DNA of 64,000 bases from Girardinichthys multiradiatus (lineage: Eukaryota; Chordata; Actinopteri; Cyprinodontiformes; Goodeidae). Location: positions 12,177,390-12,241,389 of the forward strand of contig NC_061816.1 of assembly GCF_021462225.1 (NCBI RefSeq). The letters are read 5' to 3'. Both the position numbers and the translations under genes were made by a program. A model generated the notes under the pieces. That model ran no database searches. It had not been told where the DNA came from and saw only the letters and a list, made by a program, of their open reading frames with translations. This document shows positions 20,350-31,250 of this stretch, piece after piece; position 1 is the stretch's first letter; each line of letters opens with the position of its first letter.

Positions 20350-22272
20350 CTTTGAAGGAAAAGAGACTTTATGAAACATAAATGAAAACTGCTTGAAAGC
20401 CTCCACATCTTAGTCCTGTCAGTCTGTACCTGAATGAGGACAGTCTCAGGGTCGTCATTCGTCTCTGCAAGCCCCTCCAGCACAGAGATGGAGACTTTGA
20501 AGGTGTTCTGCTGCGCCCCCACCTCCACTGCCAGGCCTTGCTGCTTTTCTGCAGCAATGAATGCAGAGAGCTGCCGTGCGTAACTCTTTAGCTGGGTGTG
20601 TCTGAACTGGTAGAGAGGAGTGACATAGGAAAGCTGCCACTCTGTTTTTATCATCAAGGCCAGGTGCTCTGGATTCACCTTATCCTTTGAAAGCAATAAA
20701 ATACGGTCAGAATTCTATAACTTTCGCCACTAAAATAAACATTCAACAAAGCAAATGCCAGGTGCAACTCACAGTGATATTTTGGGACTTTGGCGCTTTC
20801 CTGCTGGTGTTAAGTCTCATTTTGGTTTGCCCCGGAGTCAGGCCGAGCCTTGATGCAACGCTGAAGCAGCTGCGGATTGACTGCTGGTAGATCTGACTTT
20901 TGCTTCTCCTCTTTACAACACTGCCGTGCGGAGTCTTCGCTACACTGGACAGAAGATACAGATGCAAGACAACATGCTTTATTAAAAGAACACGGACTTC
21001 ACTGACAGATAAAATGTCTTGTTTTGGTGGACTTTGGACTACAAGATATTTTCTGTGCACAAACCTGGAAGTCAATAAGGTTTTGGCATAATTTTGACCA
21101 ACCTTCTTGGTAGATTACATAGATCATTTATCATAATGTGGTACTGTTTGGGGCGAAGCCAATCTGGATCTTTTATAAACAGACATTGAAATTAGGTGTG
21201 CACTGATTGATCGACCGCCCGATCGATTGGCCCCGGTTTCCTTAATTTTGGGAGATCGGCTGATACAAACCGATCTTGTCCACCAATCTTATCTACCTCC
21301 ACAAAAGGTCTGAAAATCACCCACTGCCCCCCTTTGGTCTGCCAAAAGAGAGCTGACTGACAGACCCGCCCACCAGGTCATGTCTGCATGTGCACAGTTC
21401 ACAACTGCTGACAACATAAGATTGGAACATTTTAGGTGTGTTGTGACCTTATGACCCCTGATAGTGTCAGTTATAAAGACAATCTGTATCGGCCAAAATC
21501 GGAATCTGCAGGTCAGACTTTTTAAAGATCGGTAATCGGCCAGAAAACTGCAACGGTGCATCCCGTTTAAAATACTGAATCAAAAGCCAGCCAAATAGCA
21601 CAATCAATTGCCTTATTCTCAAAAAATATAAAAAGATAAACATTCCTAGTTTTGTATATTTAGCTTTTATGAAACCTAATTTAAGTGTTTAAACAGTCTC
21701 ACCTGGTAAAAAACAGACCTAACTACCGCCGTCACTGAATTTCTATGAATCACTTTATTATCGCTGAGGAATGTAGCGACACATTGCTAAAGTTACTGTT
21801 CAGTTTTTTCTTCTTTTACTTATGACATTAAAAGCAGACTAGCAGCAACTCAGGCGTATTGCTGCCCTCGAAAGGTCAGTTGTGCAAATTGAACGCAGTT
21901 TTTTTTTTTTTTTTTCTGTACAAATTGCAAACCCGTCACTGTGGCTTGTGCGTTGTTTAAATGAATCTGCATTTGGTCAGTGGCGGGGTGCTATTATCCA
22001 CCCCTGCGATTGTCTGTAACATAAAACATCGCCACTGCTCTCTGTACCCGAATAGACCTGCTCTGTCTGGAGCTTTGTCGCCTGAAGAAAATGAAAACGA
22101 CAACAGAATAATATGAAAACTTGACCTTGTGTCAAACTCTGTTGGAATTAAATTAGAAAGTCAACTAAGACGAACGAAGGACAGGAAACATGTAAACAGA
22201 GTCTAAATTAGCACAGTCAGAATAAAGTACCAAGAATATAGAAGAACTGTACCTCATATAAGACCCCTCCAT
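19687..22272 (-). CDS. cenpl: cenpl, centromere protein L
   Basis: CENP-L pairs with CENP-N in the constitutive centromere-associated network at the kinetochore. Five coding exons, 5' to 3': 22272-22253, 22081-22058, 20944-20773, 20684-20430, 20349-19687. All junctions are GT-AG and frame is continuous, giving about 377 residues (human 344). Conserved signatures include LTPLYxF (here VTPLYQFRHTQLKSYARQLS), AFIAAEKQQGLAVEVG, SKDFTCLPLFGCKGAEG, FDCCFGLLEIS, WLAALWTNC, MSHFYRHFRVDLS and LTQVSTALGSAKRSGRIKVL. The N-terminal part (MEGSYMRRQSSRQS, then SVAKTPHG) was assembled from splice signals and is less certain than exons 3-5. The last 25 residues after RIKVL diverge from human. In human CENPL is on chromosome 1, so its place between fundc1 and cask is not the mammalian order. 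Confidence 0.92.
20430..20684 (-). CDS. cenpl: cenpl coding exon 4
   Basis: 255 nt, phase 0 at both ends, acceptor GCTTTCAAAG and donor GTACAG. Encodes DKVNPEHLALMIKTEW through DPETVLIQ, closely matching human CENPL. Confidence 0.93.
20773..20944 (-). CDS. cenpl: cenpl coding exon 3
   Basis: Acceptor CTGTCCAG, donor GTGAGT. Encodes a basic N-terminal region (SVAKTPHGSVVKRRSKSQ, later LGLTPGQTKMRLN) with an LTP motif like human ILTPPRRK. Confidence 0.82.
21190..21568. mobile_element. hAT-type MITE
   Basis: Just upstream of cenpl exon 3, in intron 2. Begins GGTGTGCACTGATTG and ends CAACGGTGCATCCC, with imperfect terminal complementarity. Shares GGAGATCGGCTGATAC, GTGTTGTGACCTTATGA, CAGGTCAGACTTTTTAAAGA and CGGCCAGAAAACTGCA with the copy at 2855-3250. 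No coding capacity. Confidence 0.6.
22058..22081 (-). CDS. cenpl: cenpl 24-nt microexon
   Basis: Between acceptor TTTTCTTCAG and donor GTCTAT. It adds RRQSSRQS across its junctions and leaves a two-base overhang that exactly fits the next exon (AG|T). Inferred only from splice sites and phase. Confidence 0.6.
22253..22272 (-). CDS. cenpl: cenpl first coding exon (coding part)
   Basis: The exon starts at 22298 after a strong polypyrimidine acceptor (TTTCTCTCCAG) and ends at 22253 with donor GTACAG. ATG at 22272 encodes MEGSYM plus two bases. The acceptor implies an upstream non-coding exon that I did not locate. Another frame with ATG 22399 runs through this region but fails to connect to the downstream exons. 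Confidence 0.65.
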
Positions 22273-22496
22273 GTCCTGAATATAACGTCCGAAGCTGACT
22301 GGAGAGAAAAAAAAAAGAAAAACAAAACCGGAAACTAATTTTGAACAGCGCGCGTTCTTCTTCTTCTTTTTCCTCCTCTGGCATTACAGCTGTTGCCATT
22401 TAGTTAATAGCGTGTTACTGCCACCTTCTGTTCATTTGGTAGTACTACATTCCCATTCCATGTAACATCATAATTTCCCCTTCAACTTTTTTTACA

Positions 22497-22612
22497 CCTG
22501 CAGCGGACTGGCGACCTGTCTCGCCCATAGACTGCTCCCCGCGAAGCACTATGGAATAAGTGGTAGAAAATGACTGACCGACTGACTTTTTTTGACGTTG
22601 ACACATAAAATA
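22497..22612 (+). mobile_element. SINE 3' fragment, same family as 52752-53119
   Basis: Shares ACTGGCGACCTGTC, CTCGCCCATAGACTGCT and the tail GGTAGAAAATGACTGAC with the longer copy at 52752-53119. 5'-truncated and carrying an internal deletion. Confidence 0.7.
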
Positions 22613-22689
22613 ACTACAATCTTGTATGCAATTTAGGGGATTTTTATGATGAACCAAGACCTAGTGCATAATTATAAGACCGAAGGAAA

Positions 22690-23480
22690 ACGATCCATAG
22701 TTTTTAACAATTTCTTATTTTTATTTGTATTTAACCCCGTGAGTCAATACATTTGTAGAACCACCTTTTACTGCCTCTAACAGATTTTCTTCGAGGATTT
22801 CGTTGTATGGTACCTTTCTCAACTTTTACCAGCATGATGGTGCCACCACCATGTTTCTAGGTAAGGATGGATTTTGTTTGTTTTCCCTAAATATATAGCT
22901 TGGCGATGGGAAAAAAAATCTGCAGAAAGTTCTCAAACTAAGTACACTCACATCTGATTAAAAGTGGCACCTTCTTAGTACTGGGATGATGCTGTTTGCT
23001 CGCTCATGTTCTCTATTAAAAAAACACTGAAGCATTTGAATAAAAGCTGGATTTATACTGAGATTAAATTACACACAGATGGACTCTTTCTACAACCTTA
23101 TGGTTGCAATGTGACAAAATACCAAGAGGTTCAAGGGAGGGAATACATTTCAGAGACACTGTTTCCATTCTGTGCTCAACCTAGCAATACAAATGTGATA
23201 TAACTGTTTTTTTTCCCTTTTTAAGTAGCAACCGTTGCTCGATCTTCTCCCTTAAGACAACTTGTACTTCACTGCTCCTTACAATATCTCAAAAAAGTGA
23301 GTACACCCCTAACATTTTTGTTAATATTTTCATTTTGCATATCTTTTCATGGGATGACACTGAAGATATGACACCTCGATACAATGTAAAGAAGTCAACG
23401 TACAGCTTGCTTAAAAAGGTACATTTGCCGTCTCTTCAAAATAACTCAACTCACAGCCATTAATGTCTAAACAACTGAAT
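22690..23480. mobile_element. Decayed Tc1-like sequence
   Basis: Contains ATGATGGTGCCACCACCATG near 22832 (reverse of a KHGGGS-type block) and CAATATCTCAAAAAAGTGAG at 23282, a common end sequence of fish Tc1-like MITEs. Too decayed to set boundaries. Confidence 0.4.
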
Positions 23481-23898
23481 ACAAAAGTGAAAATTTCCAA
23501 ATTATGCTTAACTATATCATATTATCTGTCTTTGGAGAATGTTCTGCTGTCCTGCGCTAATCTAAGTTTACCTTCCCCCTATAGATTTGGTGTGGTTTGG
23601 GATTTTGCTGCTGATACCTTTTTGAGTTTTCCATTTTTTTAAGCCTTCTCAGTGCAAACCATACTGCCAAAAGCTTCACTTTGTAAATCTCAAAAAGACC
23701 ACAAGTTGTTCTAATTTCTGTTCTCGTTTGTGACGCTAATACATAAAATCCATGTACAAATTTTTCTGGCTTTTAATTCCATCATTAAGAATATTTAAAT
23801 AATCCATTCATCAAATTACTAGATGATGACTAAAAGCAAAAAGGAATGAGATGGTTCTTTTTAAAATATATGTTATTTAAAACAAATATAATTTAACA
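23481..23898. other. Intergenic, no gene seen
   Basis: AT-rich flank before L2 copy B. Nothing recognisable. Confidence 0.5.
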
Positions 23899-26800
23899 GA
23901 CACGTCGCCAAGCTAGAACAGCTTATTTCTAATCATTAATAGAAGAGAACAAGAATAACCCTAGGTTTCTCTTTAGTACAGTTGCTAAACTTACACAGAG
24001 TCATAGCTCTGTTGAGCCGTCCATTCCGTTAGCTCTTAGCAGTCCTGACTTTATGGGATTCTTCTTAAATTAAATTGATTCTATTAAAAAGAAAATCTTT
24101 GACATACTCCTGAAGATGATTACTTCATCCTCAGCAAGTGAGACAACATTGGAAATAACTGTAGAACTTGATTTGTGTTTGGACTGTTTTGATCCTGTGA
24201 AGCTTCCTGAGTTATCAGAAATATTAGCTTCATCTAAACCTTCAACTTGTATGTTAGACCCAATCCCAACCAAATTATTTAAGGAAGTGTTCCCTCTGAT
24301 TACCAGCCCCATTTTAGATATGATTAATTTATCTTTAGTAAATGGATATCTACCACAGGCTTTTAAGGTAGTTGTAATTAAACCTTTACTTAAGAAACCT
24401 TCGTTTGATCGGGATGACTTGAAAAATTACAGACCTATATCCAATCTTCCATTCTTATCTAAAATTCTTGAGAAAATAGTTGCTAATCAAATGTGTGAGC
24501 ATTTACACAGCAATGACCTGTTTGAAGAGTTTCAGTCAGGTTTCAGAGCTCATCATAGCACTGAAACAGCTCTGCTGAAAGTCACTAATGATATTCTTAT
24601 GGCCTCAGATAATGGACTTGTGTCTGTTCTGGTTCTGTTAGATCTCAGTGCTGCATTTAATACAGTCGACCACAATATTCTCTTAGAAAGGCTGAAATAT
24701 GCTGTAGGGATCAGGGGAACAGCGCTAGGCTGGTTTAAATCTTATCTATCTGACAGATTCCAGTTTGTTCATGTAATTGATAAATCATCTTTAAACTCCA
24801 GGGTTAATTGTGGAGTACCACAGGGTTCAGTACTTGGGCCAATTCTCTTTACTATATATATGCTTCCAATAGGTCAAATTATCAGGCAGCATAGGATAAA
24901 TTTTCACTGTTACGCTGATGATACTCAGCTTTACTTATCCCTAAATCCTGACGAACCCAACCAGTTAGATATACTACAAGCATGTCTTGAAGACATAAAA
25001 ACTTGGATGACTTTTTTTTTGCTTCTAAATTCAGACAAGACAGAAGTTGTCGTCTTTGGACCAGAGTCTTTAAAAAAGAAACTGCTTACTCAATCACTTA
25101 ACCTGAATGGCATTAAATTGACCTCTGATAATAAAGTAAAAAACCTTGGTGTTATTTTTGACCAGGACATGTCATTTAAATCCCATATTAAACAGGTTTC
25201 TAGGATTTCCTTCTTTCATCTCCGGAACATTGCCAAAATTAGAAATATTCTATCCAGGAGTGACGCTGAAAAACTAGTCCATGCATTTGTTACTTCAAGG
25301 CTGGACTATTGTAATTCGTTACTATCAGGATGTCCACAAAATGCAGTTAAAAGCCTTCAGCTGATTCGAAATGCTGCAGCAAGAGTTCTGATGAAAATGA
25401 AAAAGAGAGATCATATTTCTCCTACTTTAGCTTCCCTTCATTGGCTCCCTGTGAAATCCAGAATAGAATTTAAAATTCTCCTCCTCACATATAAAGCCCT
25501 TAATGATCTAGCTCCATCATACATCAGAGATCTGATTGTTCCATATGTTCCTAACAGGGCACTTCGTTCTCAGACTGCAGGTTTACTGGTGGTTCCTAGA
25601 GTCTCTAGAAGTAGAATGTGAGGCAGATCCTTTAGTTATCAGGCTCCTCTCCTGTGGAACCAGCTCCCGGTTTTAGTCCGTGAGGCAGACACCCTGTCTA
25701 CTTTTAAGGCTAGGCTTAAAACTTTCCTTTTTGATAAAGCTTATAGTTAGAGTGGCTTAGTTTATCAGGGAGGAAGCCTTCCTCCCTCCCTGTTGGTTGG
25801 AGTAAGGGGGAGTCAGGTTTAGCCTAAACCGGCTCAGTTATGGTTGAGGTGCAAACACACCCTCCATTTCTGCTACCTGTATGACCCCTTCTCTTTTCCA
25901 ATGGTTATATTCAGTCTGACAGAAAGATGTATCCCAATCCTTGTGGTTTTTAGTATAACAATGACCATCAGAGGGGCCCTTTGTGGGGTTCCTTGAGACG
26001 ACATTGTTGTAAATAAGCGCCGTTTAACTAAATAATCTGAACTGAAACTATCTGTGTAGTTATGCTGCTATAGGCTTAGGCTGCTGGAGGACATAATGAC
26101 CACTTTCACCCTCTTCGCTACATTCTCACACTACTCTCCAATTTGGCATTATTTGCTGTTATTTCAGCTTTTAACTTTGTTCTCTCTTTTCTCTTCCTAG
26201 AAGCTACACCTGGCCTGGCTCTGTGTCTGCCTGTGACACCATTCTGGACAGGGGAATCGTCCGAGCTTCTGCTGGCAACAACATAATGGTAATGCTCACC
26301 CTCTACCGATGATCCACATGGCCCTGTCTTTTAGTGTTTAACCATTTCTCTCTCCTAGACATGGCGATTGACTGAGCTTAACTGTGACTAACTCTATGTG
26401 CTCTCTTTCAGACTCTAACCTTGAAAACTGGCTCAGAGTTTATCTGTTCTTTCTTTCTAGGTGAAACGACTAAAGGAGCTACATCCATTAACATTTACTT
26501 TTCCTTCCCATAGAAAGTACTCCTGGATCAGTGCTTCTTTGTTTTCTTTGTGTCTCTGCTCTGTTCTCTCAAACCCCCAGTCGGTCGTGGCAGATGGCTG
26601 CTCACACTGAGCCTGGTTCTGCTGAAGGTTTCTTCCTGTTAAAAGGGAGTTTTTCCTCTCCACTGTCACTACATGTATGCTCAGTATGAGGGAATGCTGC
26701 AAGTCACTGACTGGATGCAATCTGCTGGGTTTCCTTAGATAGAAAAACTTTTTATCCAATTTGAATAAAAAGCTAACTCTCACTGCACTGTTCAATTGTT

Positions 26801-26899
26801 AGGATTAATTGGAATGTATGTACCTGACTGTTGTGAAGTGCCTTGAGACAACATGTGTTGTGAATTGGCGCTATATAAATAAAACTGAATTGAATTGAA
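23899..26899 (+). mobile_element. L2-like LINE copy B (5'-truncated, lacks endonuclease)
   Basis: About 3 kb. The 5' end begins inside the inter-domain region shared with 29478 onward (CGCCAAGCTAGAACAGC), so the endonuclease is missing. A reverse-transcriptase ORF follows, then a 1.15-kb 3' UTR and a terminus GCGCTATATAAATAAAACTG with GAATT repeats. Assigned to the L2/Jockey group from the reverse-transcriptase motifs; the family name is from memory. Confidence 0.9.
24116..25750 (+). pseudogene. L2-like reverse transcriptase with late nonsense codon
   Basis: Open from 24116 to the TGA at 25619-25621 (501 residues). Motifs in order: YRPISNLPFLSKILEK (about residue 100), GFRAHHSTETALL (about 145), LVLLDLSAAFNTVDH (palm motif A, about 175), GVPQGSVLGPILF (motif B, about 235), YADDTQLYL (motif C, about 267), then LLNSDKTEVVVF and a C-terminal DYCNSLLSGCP...LHWLPV domain. 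At 25619 it has TGA where copy A (near 14970) has GGA; beyond it the same frame stays open 42 more codons to TAG at 25748-25750, the natural end in copy A. In-frame stops also interrupt the part before 24116. Confidence 0.9.
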
Positions 26900-26949
26900 C
26901 AGTTACAGTTTTGCCATTTGCCATGTAACGCACAGAGCAAACACATGGA

Positions 26950-28762
26950 AGAAGTTGGTCTGGTTAGATAAAACCAGACTGGAACTTCCTAGGCTACATG
27001 TGGGGAAAAACTAACGCTACACATTCCCCTGAACACAATTATACACTTTGTGTTGGTCTGTTACATAGAATGAACATAAAATCTTGTGGATGTACTGTGG
27101 AAAAAACAGGAAAAAGCTATGTGAATATTAATGCCTGGCTCTGGATCAAGTGTGCAGTTTTGCAGCTACATTCATTTAAACAACTGACCAAAAAGATCAA
27201 CTGCTTTCTGCAGGAAAACCACAGAATTTTGGGGCGACATATGCTTGTACGCCTTTAAGTTTATTTTTTTCTGGGGGATCTCCATCTTTGCGCCTGTATG
27301 TGAATTGAAGTATGTGCATATTTTATAGCTCCCACTTTCACATGAAACCATGTTACCATAGAAACAGGACTCTTTTCTCTTTTTTCTATGCATGCATAGC
27401 ATTCCCATTTTTCATCTTCTTTACTTTTCGTTTTGAATCTCATCCTCATGCTTTGGCTGTATTTATTGTTTCTAGTCCCACATGTGTATTGTACACGTGT
27501 TTGTGCATTTCTATGTTTTCTAACTTGGTGATAATTGAATGGAGGGCTATTCAGTAGCAGACAGCATGATGACCACATCAACAGCCAATCAAATGATCTG
27601 TACAGGCTGCTGGGTTCAACCAATGGAGGAAACTGCAGATCATACTCTGAAAGACCAGCGCCATCTATTGGCAAGTTATATCCTTGTATTTTCCCATCTG
27701 AATGTCTGAGCTCATCCTGAGGGAAAAAGTTCCATAACCCTATCTTTAGGTATGTATCCTGTTATGGAAAAGTATGTGCGCCTTACAGATTTCTACTATT
27801 TTATGCCTTTTTGGTCAAACTTAAAACTTCATAAAACAATTTTAATATCAGAGAAAGTTAACCTGAGTAACCACAAAATGCTTTTTTTAAAATGATGATC
27901 TAATTTATTAAGGTAATAAACCTATCCACATCAAGCAGTTCCTACGTGAAAATATAATCAACCCCTACTTAAATGTATTAATTATAATACATTTTACTAC
28001 AGGATCACCAAGGCCAGGCTACTACCTGACCAATAGAATCAATAAATTTCTTAAACAGAACATGTCCTACAACATGAAGTAGGCTAAAAGGTCTAAAAAA
28101 GTAACACATCATGTACAAATCTTAAGTAATTCACAACAACTGAGAAACAAAATCATTCACGTCTAGCAGCCTGGAAAGGGTTACCAAGTAATACCTGAGT
28201 CTTTCGGACTCCAGTGAACCAGAGTGAAAGCAAATATCTACAAATGGAGAAAACATGGAACACTGATAAACGTTACCATGAGTGGTCAGCCTACCAAAAT
28301 TACTCCAAAAGCGCATTGACTCCAGGAGGTCATAAAAGAATCCAGAACAACATTTAAAGCCCAGCAGGCCTGACTTGTCTCAGTTAAGGTCAGTGCTCAA
28401 AATACAGCAATGAGAAAGAGACTGGGGAGAGGTCCAAGGCAAAAAAAACAAATAAACAAAAACAAAACAAAATAAATACTCACCATCAAGAACTAAAAGG
28501 CTCATCTCAGGTTTCTCTAAAACCATTTTGATGACTCGCATGACATTCGGAAACATATGTGAACTGATGACACAAAAACTTTACTTAATGGAAAGATTCC
28601 TTCTTGTTACATTTGGTGTGAAACCAACACAGAATTTCAGAAAAGGAACATTATACCGACAGTCAAACATGAAGTGGGCATGTTTGAAAACCCACCACTG
28701 GAGCTGAAGTAGAACAAATCTGCAAAGAAGAATGGGCCACAATTCATACACAGTGACATCAT
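26950..28762 (+). mobile_element. Decayed Tc1-like sequences
   Basis: Scattered fragments typical of degraded fish Tc1-like elements: GGTCTGGTTAGATAAAACCA near 26957, CAGTTAAGGTCAGTGCTCA near 28381, GAGAAAGAGACTGGGG near 28411, AGTCAAACATGAAGTGGGCATG near 28661 (a decayed VKHxxG block). At least two elements may be involved; no gene is seen in the stretch. Confidence 0.45.
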
Positions 28763-28995
28763 CATTAGAAACCTGTATTTTTTTTTTTTTGGCACTAGTG
28801 GCCTTTATTTATTTATTTTTTGACAGTAGGCAGACAGGAAAGAGGGGTAGAAAGAGGGGGAGACATTTGGCAAATGTTGCGAGGTCTGGGACTTGAACCC
28901 GGGACAGCTGGTTCAAGGACTGCAGCCTCTGCATATGGTGGTGCGCTCAACCCCTAAACCATCAGTGCTGCAACCCATTAGAAACCTGTATTTTT
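28763..28995 (-). mobile_element. tRNA-derived SINE with 20-bp target-site duplication
   Basis: Flanked by an exact 20-bp direct repeat (28763-28782 and 28976-28995). The body is a SINE on the minus strand: a tRNA-like head with A-box-like TGGTTTAGGGGTTGAGCGC and B-box-like GGTTCAAGTCC, then CTACCCCTCTTTCCTGTCTG, AATAAATAAATAAAGGCC and a poly(A) tail (T run at 28778-28790). The exact duplication indicates recent L1/L2-type retrotransposition. Confidence 0.9.
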
Positions 28996-29126
28996 AAGTA
29001 AATGTATCGTTTTGGATTCCTGTGAGCGACAGCTACATAATTCAAGTCATCATCACCAGAAGGCATCACCAATCAATTACCTTTTTTTCCATAGCTAAGA
29101 TGAGAATGTATTTTTCCACCTTTCAG

Positions 29127-30352
29127 CTGCTGTAGACGAACTTCTTGACAGGACTCATTTAAAGAATCTGTTCCACTTTTAATTTCCTCATTATCACTGA
29201 AAAGCACAGTGGAGGTCAATAATTCTGTTTCTGCCCCTTCACAAATTGATTCTTTTGTTCATAGTGTTACTTCATCATTGCGTGATGCATTAGACAAAGC
29301 AGCCCCATTGAAAAAGAAGGTAATCATTTATAGGAGGCTAGCTCCTTGGTTTAATTCAGAGATGCATACTTTAAAGCACAATGTTAGAAAATTGGAGAGA
29401 AAATGGCGCTCTACATACCTAGAGGATTCCTACTTAATCTGGAAAAATAGCCTACTGTTGTATAAAAGGACACTTCGCCAAGCTAGAACAGCTTATTTCT
29501 CATCATTAATAGAAGAGAACAAGAATAATCCTAGGTTTCTCTTTAGTACAGTTGCTAAACTTACACAGAGTCAGAGCTCTGTTGAACCATCCATTCCCTT
29601 AGCTCTTAGCAGTCATGACTTTATGGGATTCTTCTTAAATAAAATTGAGTCTATTAAAAATAAACAACTTAATGCTCACCCTCTACCGATGATCCACATA
29701 GCCCTGTCTTTTAGTGTTTAACCCTTTCTCTCTCCTAGACATGGCAATTGACTGAACATTACTGTGACTAACTCTATGTGCTCTCTTTCAGACTCTAACC
29801 TTGAAAACTGGCTCAGAGTTGATCTGTTCTTTCTTTCTAGGTGAAACAACTAAAGGAGCTACATCCATTAACATTTACTTTTCCTTCCCATAGAAAGTAC
29901 TCCTGGATCAGTGCTTCTTTGTTCTCTTTGTGTCTCTGCTCTGTTCTCTCTAACCCCCAGTCGGTCATGGCAGATGGCCTCTCAGACTGAGCCTGGTTCT
30001 GCTGGAGGTTTCTTCCTGTTAAAAGGGAGTTTTTCCTCTCCACTGTCGCTACATGCATGCTCAGTATGAGGGATTGCTGCAAAGTCAACGCCAGTGACTG
30101 TCCACTGTCTCTACATGCTCATCCAGGAGGAGTGAATGCTGCAAGTCACTGACTGGATGCAATCTGCTGGGTTTCCTTAGACAGAAAAACTTTTTATCCA
30201 AGTTGAATAAATAACGAACTCCGACTGCACTGTTCAATGGTTAGGATTAATTGGAATGTATGTACCTGACTGTTGTGAAGTTCCTTGAGACATGTGTTGT
30301 GAATTGGTGCTATATAAATAAAACTGAATTGAAAATTGAATTGAATTGAATT
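29127..30352 (+). mobile_element. L2-like LINE copy C with large internal deletion
   Basis: The 5' part (to about 29667) encodes the region before the reverse transcriptase ([31 protein letters not shown]). It then jumps directly to the 3' UTR sequence AACTTAATGCTCACC, the position found at about 15650 in copy A and 26277 in copy B. About 2.2 kb including the whole reverse transcriptase is missing. Ends in GAATT-type tandem units at about 30352. The 5' boundary is approximate. Confidence 0.85.
29209..29721 (+). pseudogene. L2-like ORF2 fragment fused by deletion to 3' UTR
   Basis: 170 codons: the first 150 or so are the linker between endonuclease and reverse transcriptase ([43 protein letters not shown]). 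The last residues read 3' UTR across the deletion junction. No catalytic motif remains. Confidence 0.85.
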
Positions 30353-30539
30353 TCACTTTAGCTTTTTGAATTCTAAATAACGAAAAAAGGCTTTCAATTT
30401 GCAAAATAACTAAGTAATAAATATACATTTGAACAGTTAGCATTTATTCAATTTAAATCAGTTTCTATATTTTGCCAAAGGTAATTCACTTACCATATCA
30501 ATGTTTTATTGTATTCAGAATCCTATTCTTTTGAGCATG
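30353..30539. other. Intergenic, no gene seen
   Basis: AT-rich spacer between two LINE relics. Confidence 0.4.
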
Positions 30540-31190
30540 ATCTATATCCATGGGTGAGGGTCTGAACATAGAAGGGCCAGTAAATTGTGAGCTTTGCCTT
30601 TTGGCTCAGACAGATTGTTGCAATGCCTGAATTTCTGCAGACAAAGGCCCAATTCTTCTGTCCACCTCCCACTCCAATCTATCATCAACGATGAACAAGA
30701 TATTTAAACTCCTCTACTTGGGGCAGAAACTGACCTAGACAGAGTAGTTCACCTTTTCTCTTCCGATTGAAAACCATGATCTTGGACTTAGAGGAGCCTC
30801 TCTCGTCCTGGCTGTGAACCATTCTGTTAAACACTAATGGTAGTGACTTGAAGAAGGCAATAGAACCAAATCCTCAATAGAAACGAAAAGCAAAGATGAG
30901 ATCCTAAGGTTGCCAAACCAGAAACATTCCTTTCAACAACTACACCTTAAAATCCTACTCATGAACTCCACAAATAGGATTTTAACGAAGGATTTTGGCA
31001 GCGATGGCAGAATCGAACTTGTACAGGAAACAAACTCCATTTTTGTGTCAAGTATGTGGATACAGCTCTGGCATTGGTTAAAAAAGGATAAGATAGTCAT
31101 TGCAAGCAACCCAGGTACCCCGTACTTCAGAAACATCACCCACAAAATGTCTCAGGGGATTTGGTTGTAAGCCTTCTCGAGATCCATAAG
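30540..31190 (-). pseudogene. Decayed second-family LINE reverse transcriptase, antisense
   Basis: On the minus strand, in shifting frames: a LEKAY-like motif near 31180, KYGVPGLLAMTILSFFNQCQ near 31130, an ILFVEFMSRI segment near 30960, then KMVFNRKRKGE, LPQVEEFKYL and KAKLTIYWPFYV near 30790-30560. These match the order of a non-LTR reverse transcriptase (DLEKAYD, YGVPGPLL, ILFxIFMDRI, LPQVEEFKYLG) distinct from the L2-like copies. Several stops and frameshifts; both ends truncated. Confidence 0.75.
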
Positions 31191-31192
31191 AC

Positions 31193-31193
31193 A

Positions 31194-31249
<56 letters not shown>

Positions 31250-31250
31250 A
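31193..31250. repeat. (CTAT)n microsatellite
   Basis: About 14 perfect tetranucleotide units directly beside the decayed LINE. Confidence 0.97.

Noticed and set aside
22217..22399. Minus-strand frame starting MATAVMPEEEKEEEE upstream of cenpl as the cenpl start
   Set aside because: It reads the 22298-22253 exon in a frame that, after splicing through the microexon and exon 20944-20773, meets a stop before the conserved CENP-L region; the ATG at 22272 keeps frame throughout.
30910..31170. 86-codon plus-strand frame as a gene
   Set aside because: It is the complement of a decayed LINE reverse transcriptase readable on the minus strand.
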